Assembly: GCA_049585795.1 (NCBI GenBank)
Contig: JBAVAQ010000007.1
Location: 372,001-436,000, forward strand
Direction of reading: 5' to 3'
Source: JABDBE01 sp049585795
GTDB lineage: Bacteria > Acidobacteriota > Terriglobia > Terriglobales > Acidobacteriaceae
Length of the DNA: 64,000 nucleotides
Part shown: positions 58,192 to 64,000 of the stretch, piece by piece
How the letters are laid out: every line of letters begins with the position of its first letter
Position numbering within the stretch: position 1 is the stretch's first letter
The notes under the pieces: model-generated
Told to the model about the DNA's origin: nothing
Seen by the model: the letters and a program-made list of their open reading frames with translations, nothing else
Database searches by the model: none
Position numbers and translations under genes: made by a program

Positions 58192-59325
58192 TCAATCTGA
58201 AGTGACTTCTTCTGAATTGCGTTGCTGGCGGAGTTTCTGCAGAAATTCTTCCTGGCTGAGCGACTCGTGGTTGTGCAGTAATTCGAGTAGAGCGTCGTCG
58301 AGTTCTTCCTTAGGGAGCGGGTCGGGATGGTTGTATTGATCGCCGGCCGCGAGGATGCGCGGGGTGATCGTCAAAGCTGGAAGCATTCCCGGACGGCTGG
58401 TCAGAAATCCGATAAATCTTGCCACCTGGGCGCGCTCGTCGGTCGTGCGGGCGGCGAATTCGATGCCCATGCCGAATCCCGGGTGCATTACGCGAACCGT
58501 GCCTTCGGCCTGGACTTCGACATCTTCCGCATTCAGACACAGGGTAATGCCGGAGCGCTCGGGAAAAGGCGATTCAGTTTCGACGTAACATCCACCCAGA
58601 CTGAGATCGGTCAACGTGCATTGCGACACCGGCTCGGGATCGGGTGGCGGAATTTCCGGGGCGTTGGCCACGACCCAGGATTTAAGGGTGGAGCGCAGGC
58701 TTTCGGAAAGATCGATAAAACGCACGCCCGCTTGTCCGTTGGGGCTGGCCCACGCGAGTTCGCCGCTTGCCTGAATTTCGGTGTTGCTGTCGGGAAGATT
58801 GAATTGGACACTGACCGTGGCGCCGGGACACAGTGGCTGTGCCGCCAGAACGTCCATTCCATCTTCACTGAGATCAAGAAGAATGCCTTCCAGAGGAGGC
58901 CCGTCCTGAACCTGAAGCTGGATCGGAACCTGGACCGGCACGCGGAAAGAGCGCCGGCGTTCGCGCTTGATCAGGGCCGTCGCAGCGCGCAGACTACCCT
59001 CCGCCTGCTCCGCATCGATTGGTTTGTAAAGAATGAAATTTGCGCCTGCGCCGAACACGTTGCGCACTTTGGTCTTGTCGCTCAACAAAGCGACAGTTAC
59101 AGCTTTGACTCCGGAAGTGGCCTGACTGGCATTTTGCAACACTAGGGAGGCGCTGTGCGGATCGTCGAAGTCAACAATGACAGAGTCAAACTTCTCTTCG
59201 GTCAAGCGGCACATAGACTCAGGATATCCACAGCAGGCGACAGCGACGCCGCAGCGGGAGAGCAGCGGAGTCAAAACTGCAGCCGCCTCTTCGTCCTTGG
59301 AAACTAAAAGTGCCTGAAACGTCAT
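58192..59325 (-). CDS. Receiver-like domain with two PilZ domains
   Basis: A 377-residue protein. Residues 1-115 look like a degenerate response-regulator receiver: FQALLVSKDEEA, VIVDFDD (phospho-Asp position) and ILYKPID (conserved Lys). The first PilZ domain follows with RRRSFRVPVQVPIQL and LDLSEDGMDV, and the second with LTDLSLGGCYVETESPFP. The C-terminal 50 residues are a helical acidic tail. c-di-GMP binding by both PilZ units is likely. It is followed by a small coiled-coil gene. Confidence 0.85.
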   Translation of the reverse strand: MTFQALLVSKDEEAAAVLTPLLSRCGVAVACCGYPESMCRLTEEKFDSVIVDFDDPHSASLVLQNASQATSGVKAVTVALLSDKTKVRNVFGAGANFILYKPIDAEQAEGSLRAATALIKRERRRSFRVPVQVPIQLQVQDGPPLEGILLDLSEDGMDVLAAQPLCPGATVSVQFNLPDSNTEIQASGELAWASPNGQAGVRFIDLSESLRSTLKSWVVANAPEIPPPDPEPVSQCTLTDLSLGGCYVETESPFPERSGITLCLNAEDVEVQAEGTVRVMHPGFGMGIEFAARTTDERAQVARFIGFLTSRPGMLPALTITPRILAAGDQYNHPDPLPKEELDDALLELLHNHESLSQEEFLQKLRQQRNSEEVTSD

Positions 59326-59361
59326 ATGCCGCTCATGTCTGGTAAACCAAATCTCCGTGGG

Positions 59362-59622
59362 CTAGGGCCAGCGAGGAGCCACGCCGCGAGCCGCTTTGGC
59401 AGGGGCAGTCGAAGCACCCGAAGAAGCTGACGCAGCTTTCGCCGTCGTGCTGGGCTGCTCATCGACGTCAGCCAAGACCGCGGCATCGTCGTCTTCGATT
59501 TCAGCCAGCAGAGGAGCCACTTCCCGTAGCTTTTCGGCCGCCTGCTGCAACATCTCAATCTGCTTGGCCAATTGCGCGTACCGGGCCTGCTTCTTCCGCA
59601 GAACCTCATGAATATCCTTCAT
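59362..59622 (-). CDS. Small coiled-coil protein
   Basis: An 86-residue protein from the ATG at 59622, preceded by AGGGGG. Residues 1-50 form a long helix (HEVLRKKQARYAQLAKQIEMLQQ), the rest is Ala/Ser/Thr-rich. It lies 36 bases upstream of the receiver/PilZ gene on the same strand and may be its partner. No catalytic motif is seen. Confidence 0.6.
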   Translation of the reverse strand: MKDIHEVLRKKQARYAQLAKQIEMLQQAAEKLREVAPLLAEIEDDDAAVLADVDEQPSTTAKAASASSGASTAPAKAARGVAPRWP

Positions 59623-59927
59623 ACAACCCCCTGTTGCGAATCTAAGGAGGCCGCCAGCAATCGTCAATCGTTATACCCTTTGGGCAGATTACGGCAGTAA
59701 CCGCAGCGCGGGGCCGAATTGCGGGAATCTACTATCGCAAGTAGTTGGAAGATAGCCGTTTCGTGCCAGAAATTGGCACCTACGTGGGATTTACATCCGG
59801 TACGGGAGAACTTAGCCTGTGATCGAGCAGTTCTGGGGGAGGGCTGTTCGGGCGTCCTACGACTCGAAAGAGTTGCGGGGCGCTTCTTATTTTTGAGTAG
59901 TTTTTCTTTCGGCTAACAACGCCTTGG

Positions 59928-59963
59928 CACAACCCTTTACACTCCATCCAGGTTGTGTACAAT
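59928..59963 (+). promoter_or_regulatory. Promoter with inverted repeat for the gene at 60033
   Basis: TTTACA (59936-59941) and TACAAT (59958-59963) with a 16-base spacer. A 7-bp inverted repeat CACAACC (59928-59934) / GGTTGTG (59951-59957) brackets the -35 box and the spacer, a good operator candidate. The 59668-59927 stretch before it has no gene that I can support. Confidence 0.6.
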
Positions 59964-60032
59964 CCCGCTCAGTCACTTCAAGAATAAGATCGTAATTGTG
60001 GATTGCATGCGAGCCATTCGCGGAGCCTCGGT

Positions 60033-61478
60033 TTGAAACTGAAGAATTTTCTTCTTCTTGCGCTCCTTACTCTGGGAGCATTGCTGGTTCATGGTTACCA
60101 TCCATGGGCGGAAGACGCGGCGCTTTACCTCCCGGGAGTCGAGAAAATTCTGCACCCCGAGCTCTTTCCCTTCAACGCGCAATTCTTCGAATCGCATGCC
60201 CACCTGACATTTTTCCCAAACTTCATTGCGGCCTCGGTGCGAATCAGTCATCTGTCATTGGAAGGTGTGCTCTTCTTCTGGCAACTGACCTCGATTTTTC
60301 TTTTTCTCTTTTCGTGTCTGGAGTTGGCGAAGCGATGCTTTATCGATGAAAAAGCGCGCTGGGCAGGCGTGGCGCTGATTGCGGCTCTTCTGACTCTGCC
60401 AGTGGCCGGGACCGCTTTGTACATCATGGATCAATACCTCAATCCACGAAATCTAGTCGCATTTGCCGCCATTTTCGCGGTGGTCAAGGTCATCGATGGA
60501 AAATACTTCCAAGCCGCGTTATTTCTGGTGTTCGCCGCGGCCATTCATCCCCTCATGTCGGTTTTTGTCTTTTCCTACTGCGTGGTTCTGCTCGGGGTTA
60601 AGAAATTCGATCTGAGGTTTGCCAGTCTTGCCTGCCTGTTGCCATTTGGCATTTCGTTCGGACCGCCGCCGCCGGCCTACCATCAGGTGGCGCTTTCGCA
60701 TTCCTACTTCTACTTGCTGCGCTGGCAGTGGTATGAGTGGCTGGGCGCGCTTGCGCCACTTGTAATCCTATGGTGGTTCAGCCGAATTGCTGGTTCGCGA
60801 AAGTTACGCAACCTCGACCAGCTGTGCCGAGCCTTGATCATCTATCAGCTTGTCTATTTGGTCGCGGCAGTTGTTCTGTCCATCCCCGCGCGCTTCGAGA
60901 GCCTGGCGCGGCTCCAGCCAATGCGCAGCCTGTATCTGCTCTATGTGCTCTTTTTCCTATTCGCGGGTGGATTGCTGGGCGAGTATGTATTGAAGAATCG
61001 AATTTGGAGATGGGCGGCTCTGTTCGTGCCTCTGTGCGCAGGCATGTTGGTGGTTCAGCTCGCCTTGTTTCCCGCCAGCGCACACGTTGAATGGCCGGGA
61101 GCCGCACCGAAAAACCTTTGGGTGCAAGCCTTCCAATGGATTCGCACCAACACTCCCAGCGATGCGATTTTTGCCCTTGATCCCTGGTACATGCATATTC
61201 CCGGCGAGGACGAAAATGGTTTTGAGGCGATTGCGCAACGAAGCATGTTGGCGGATGCGGTCAAAGCCAGCGGCGCGGTTTCCATGTTCCCCGCAATGGC
61301 AGACGAATGGCTCCGGCAGATGCAGGCGCAGAGCGGGTGGAGCAAGTTTCAACGGGAAGACTTTCGCCACCTGCAGGTGCAATACGGAGTCAGCTGGGTG
61401 GTTCTGCAACAACCGGGAATCGCAGGGCTTGACTGTCCTTACCAGAACGCCGCCGTAGCAGTTTGTAAGCTGGATTGA
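60033..61478 (+). CDS. Multi-pass membrane protein of unknown family
   Basis: A 481-residue protein from the TTG at 60033 with GGAG six bases upstream (another TTG at 60003 is open). The N-terminal helix is followed by YHPWAEDAALYLPGVEKIL, then about ten helices, with NPRNLVAFAAIFAVV and AAIHPLMSVFVFSYC in the middle. The C-terminal 110 residues are a periplasmic domain with Trp and Asp (DAIFALDPWYMHIPGEDENGF) in which a hydrolase-like or sugar-binding function could reside. The D/E-rich loop after helix 1 is reminiscent of GT-C proteins. A dedicated promoter precedes it. Confidence 0.6.
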   Translation: MKLKNFLLLALLTLGALLVHGYHPWAEDAALYLPGVEKILHPELFPFNAQFFESHAHLTFFPNFIAASVRISHLSLEGVLFFWQLTSIFLFLFSCLELAKRCFIDEKARWAGVALIAALLTLPVAGTALYIMDQYLNPRNLVAFAAIFAVVKVIDGKYFQAALFLVFAAAIHPLMSVFVFSYCVVLLGVKKFDLRFASLACLLPFGISFGPPPPAYHQVALSHSYFYLLRWQWYEWLGALAPLVILWWFSRIAGSRKLRNLDQLCRALIIYQLVYLVAAVVLSIPARFESLARLQPMRSLYLLYVLFFLFAGGLLGEYVLKNRIWRWAALFVPLCAGMLVVQLALFPASAHVEWPGAAPKNLWVQAFQWIRTNTPSDAIFALDPWYMHIPGEDENGFEAIAQRSMLADAVKASGAVSMFPAMADEWLRQMQAQSGWSKFQREDFRHLQVQYGVSWVVLQQPGIAGLDCPYQNAAVAVCKLD

Positions 61479-61494
61479 GCGGGAGTTTCGGGAA

Positions 61495-62310
61495 CTACTT
61501 TGCAGAGACTACGAAGTTCACGACTGCGGTGGCGTTCTCGCCCACGTTGGCCTGCTTCTCCCAAGTCCGTGGCTCGGAAAAGACCGGACGCTCGACTTTC
61601 TTTTCGGTCAGAACATCGAATGCCGTCTGCTCTCCCAGGACTTGCCAGCCCTCGTGCCAGGCAACGATCTCATACTCTCCGGGGGGGACGTCGCTTAACT
61701 CAAACTCGCCATTTTCGTCGGTTACCGCATAGTACGGATGCGGAGCGACGAACATCTCGGCGTTCATCCACACATGTCCGCCATTGCATTTCAAATTGAC
61801 CAATCCCGGAGTATTCATATCACGGGAAACGGTCTGATTCTGGAACGGAAATGGAAGATTGTACGTGGCTGCGCCGTCCATGTGAATGGTGTGAAGGGTT
61901 GCGTCCGAGCTCTTCATCTGGAGGGAGCCACGTTCGGGAACCAGTAAAATATGAGGTTCGTAGCGGCAGAAATGCTGGTCCAGGGAACGTCGGCTAGGCG
62001 GCAGATCAAACGCCTTCCCGCTCGAGATATTCTTGATATACACGACGGTATTCGCGACGCCGCCCTGAGGGCCGATAATCAGCCGTTCCAGATCGCGGGT
62101 CTTGTGCGAATCGGGGTCGCAAATTTGTGGATCTTTCGTGATGGGAAGCTTGGCAATGCGAGGTTCTGGTCCTGACCACTTGACCGTACCTTTGATGACT
62201 CCGCCGTTAGTAACGGATACGACTTTGTAATCGCTGCTCTGGCCCGCGGCGTTGTGTGCCCCGGTCAAAAGCAACCCTACTGCCGCCGCAAATGCAGTAA
62301 TTTTGAACAT
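61495..62310 (-). CDS. Exported cupredoxin-like protein with carboxypeptidase-regulatory fold
   Basis: A 271-residue protein from the ATG at 62310 with a signal peptide (ITAFAAAVGLLLTGAHNA). The middle part (residues 110-200) looks like a cupredoxin domain with possible copper ligands: His in ATLHTIHMDG, Cys in LKCNGGHVWMNAEM with the following His and Met. The C-terminal part ADENGEFELSDVPPGEYEI is typical of the carboxypeptidase regulatory-like beta-sandwich. An electron-transfer or copper-storage role is possible; it is not assigned to a known family. It is convergent with the membrane protein at 60033. Confidence 0.65.
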   Translation of the reverse strand: MFKITAFAAAVGLLLTGAHNAAGQSSDYKVVSVTNGGVIKGTVKWSGPEPRIAKLPITKDPQICDPDSHKTRDLERLIIGPQGGVANTVVYIKNISSGKAFDLPPSRRSLDQHFCRYEPHILLVPERGSLQMKSSDATLHTIHMDGAATYNLPFPFQNQTVSRDMNTPGLVNLKCNGGHVWMNAEMFVAPHPYYAVTDENGEFELSDVPPGEYEIVAWHEGWQVLGEQTAFDVLTEKKVERPVFSEPRTWEKQANVGENATAVVNFVVSAK

Positions 62311-62431
62311 CCTCACCAACCTTAGGTCGATGCTATGTCTGAGTTTTAGACAGGTCAAGTAACCAAGGTAATTGCGCGCGATCCAGTTCGGGATCGGGAT
62401 TTCGTCGCGAAGGCTTGATCTGCTTTTTGTT

Positions 62432-62567
62432 TGACGTCATCCTGAGTGGCCGTCAGGCCGCGAAGGATCTAGCGCGGTTTGGCAAGAATGCGTCCACGCC
62501 AACCCCGAGATCGCGGCACTCCGCGCCAGAGCCTTCACCGGGCTGATGCCGGGTTCAGAATGACGTG
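62432..62567. repeat. Dispersed repeat, long form
   Basis: TGACGTCATCCTGAGTG at one end and TTCAGAATGACGTGG at the other face each other as imperfect inverted arms with GC-rich filling. It is related to the repeats at 43003, 48691 and 52685. Confidence 0.65.
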
Positions 62568-62600
62568 GTGCAAATATTTTGCAAGTATGGAAAGTGTTAG

Positions 62601-64000
62601 CTAATCCGCGTGGCTTGCGGCCGGCGACACTGGGCCTGGCAACTGGCTCTGCTTGCGGCTGGATCGCAGACGCAGCCGGTCCATGTACAGGTACACGACG
62701 GGTGTCGTGAACAGGGTTAATGCCTGACTGACAATCAAGCCTCCGACGATGGTGAGGCCAAGGGGCCGGCGAAGTTCTGAACCGGTTCCCGTACCCAGAG
62801 CCAGCGGCAGCCCTCCGAGCAGAGCCGCTGCCGTCGTCATCATGATCGGGCGGAAGCGCAATACGCAGGCTTCGTAAATGGCGTCGACCGGCGACTTGCC
62901 TTCTTTTCTTTCGGCCTCAAGAGCGAAGTCGATCATCATGATCGCGTTTTTCTTGACCAGGCCGATCAGCAGGATAATGCCGATCAGTCCGATCACATTG
63001 AGTTCGTTGTGCGTAATTTTCAGCGCCAACAGCGCTCCGACGCCGGCGGAAGGAATGGTAGAGAGAATCGTCACGGGATGAATGTAGCTCTCGTAAAGAA
63101 TCCCCAGAACGATGTAAACCGCCAACAGTGCCGTGATGATGAGCACCGACTGATTCGCCAGCGAATCCTTGAAAGCCGCTGCGGTTCCCTGGAAGCTGGC
63201 GTGAATGGTCGCGGGAAAATTGATCGAGCGTTCGGCTGTTTCAATAGCCGTGGTTGCCTGACCGAGAGAAATGCCGGGAGCCAGATTGAAAGAAATCGTT
63301 ACTGCCGGCCACTGTCCCTGATGATTAACACCGAGTGAAGTGTTCGCGGGTCCGAAGTGAGCGAAGGCTGAGAGCGGAACCATGTTGCCGTTCGAAGAGT
63401 GAACGTAGACGTGCTCCAGTGTGTCGGGACTCTGCTGAAACTTGGGGTCCACTTCCATCACCACGTGATACTGATTCAGAGGCTGGTAGATGGTCGAAAC
63501 AAACCTCTGTCCAAAAGCGTCGTAAAGCACGTTATCGATGTCCGCCGCGGCTACTCCCAGCCGCGAAGCTGTATCCCGATCGATGACCACATTCGCGGCC
63601 AGGCCCTTATCCTGCTGATCGGTGTTTACCTGTTGAAGTTGCGGAAGCGCGCGCATCTTTTGCAGCAATTGTGGAGCCCACGTGTTGAGCTGATTCAGGT
63701 CTTCCCCCTGAAGTGTGTACTGATACTGCGCCTGGCTCAAACGGCCGCCAATCTGCAAGTCCTGCTGCGCGTACATGAAAAGCGTGGCGCCGGGGACCTC
63801 GGCAAACTTCTTGCTCAGTTCGATAATGACCTGGTCGGCGGTCAGCTTCCGCTCATTCTCAGGTTTGAGCGTAATGTACATACGTCCCTGGTTCATGGCC
63901 GTAGTGCCGCCGCAGAAACCGATCATGGTTGACACATTCGGGTCGTGCATCCCGATATCGACATAACGGCGCATTTTGCGGCTCATGGCATCGAAAGAGA
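62601..64000 (-). CDS. RND efflux pump inner-membrane subunit (C-terminal part)
   Basis: The frame is open to the window edge, so the N-terminal half or more lies outside. About 466 residues are seen, corresponding to the second half of an AcrB/MdtC-type HAE1 transporter: the second periplasmic porter region (QYQYTLQGEDLNQLNTWAPQ, ASRLGVAAADIDNVLYDAFG), then six helices with VLGILYESYIHPVTILSTIP, GLVKKNAIMMIDFALEAER and the RFRPIMMTTAAALLGGLPLAL block. The C-terminal tail is short. Substrate is not predictable; partner genes are outside. Confidence 0.94.
   Translation of the reverse strand, partial: SFDAMSRKMRRYVDIGMHDPNVSTMIGFCGGTTAMNQGRMYITLKPENERKLTADQVIIELSKKFAEVPGATLFMYAQQDLQIGGRLSQAQYQYTLQGEDLNQLNTWAPQLLQKMRALPQLQQVNTDQQDKGLAANVVIDRDTASRLGVAAADIDNVLYDAFGQRFVSTIYQPLNQYHVVMEVDPKFQQSPDTLEHVYVHSSNGNMVPLSAFAHFGPANTSLGVNHQGQWPAVTISFNLAPGISLGQATTAIETAERSINFPATIHASFQGTAAAFKDSLANQSVLIITALLAVYIVLGILYESYIHPVTILSTIPSAGVGALLALKITHNELNVIGLIGIILLIGLVKKNAIMMIDFALEAERKEGKSPVDAIYEACVLRFRPIMMTTAAALLGGLPLALGTGTGSELRRPLGLTIVGGLIVSQALTLFTTPVVYLYMDRLRLRSSRKQSQLPGPVSPAASHAD

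Overview
The window reads as a chromosomal segment of an Acidobacteriota bacterium, probably a soil Terriglobia. This is inferred from gene content and order: nuoLMN followed by a split F0 operon, coproheme-type HemQ, bacillithiol BshC, a pyruvoyl arginine decarboxylase polyamine cluster, many PilZ proteins and GC-rich hairpin repeats of the kind seen in that phylum. It was not tested by database search. No rRNA, tRNA, CRISPR array, IS element or prophage was recognised.

Layout. 1-5.8 kb: end of the complex I operon (nuoL, nuoM, nuoN) running into atpZ-atpI-atpB-atpE, closed by a strong terminator; the F1 genes are absent here. 5.8-20 kb: a large HEAT/PilZ protein, a CHAD-HD protein, a PD-(D/E)XK protein, the recR-ybaB-dnaX repair/replication group, a STAS protein, an alkyltransferase-like protein, an AhpD-like protein, hemQ, an aldehyde dehydrogenase and a stomatin-like protein. 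20.3-23.3 kb: an arsenic operon arsR-arsM-arsC-acr3 with a promoter/operator that predicts a leaderless arsR.

23.3-32.2 kb is the most interesting part. A 24-bp exact copy of the 3' end of the tmRNA gene lies at 23339-23362, and the intact tmRNA gene (minus strand) ends at 32209. The roughly 8.9 kb between them therefore looks like a genomic island inserted in ssrA, with no integrase left. The island starts with a truncated, frameshifted inorganic pyrophosphatase gene and a fluoride-riboswitch-like leader. A one-strand operon follows: a paired CxxC/CxxH protein, a P-loop ATPase, a dynamin-like GTPase, the fluoride channel CrcB/FluC, a second CxxC/CxxH protein, a tandem DUF190 protein, a single DUF190 protein and a second dynamin-like GTPase. 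CrcB and pyrophosphatase are known fluoride-response genes. Two dynamin-like GTPases, a P-loop ATPase and Cys/His proteins in the same unit would be a new fluoride-responsive membrane-protection system, if the riboswitch is confirmed.

32.8-45 kb: a PIN-domain toxin pair, a PilZ protein, bshC, a lone nuoI and a polyamine cluster (aguA, aguB, a deoxyhypusine-synthase-like enzyme and pdaD) that can take arginine through agmatine and carbamoylputrescine to putrescine and beyond. Then come secreted and POTRA proteins, a methyltransferase remnant, a LysR regulator and envelope proteins. 45-64 kb: TCA-cycle genes (icd, mdh, sdhCAB), two cyclophilins, a dipeptidase, rdgB, large membrane proteins, a receiver-like PilZ protein, a cupredoxin-like secreted protein and the C-terminal part of an RND pump that leaves the window. 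Dispersed hairpin repeats occur in many intergenic gaps.
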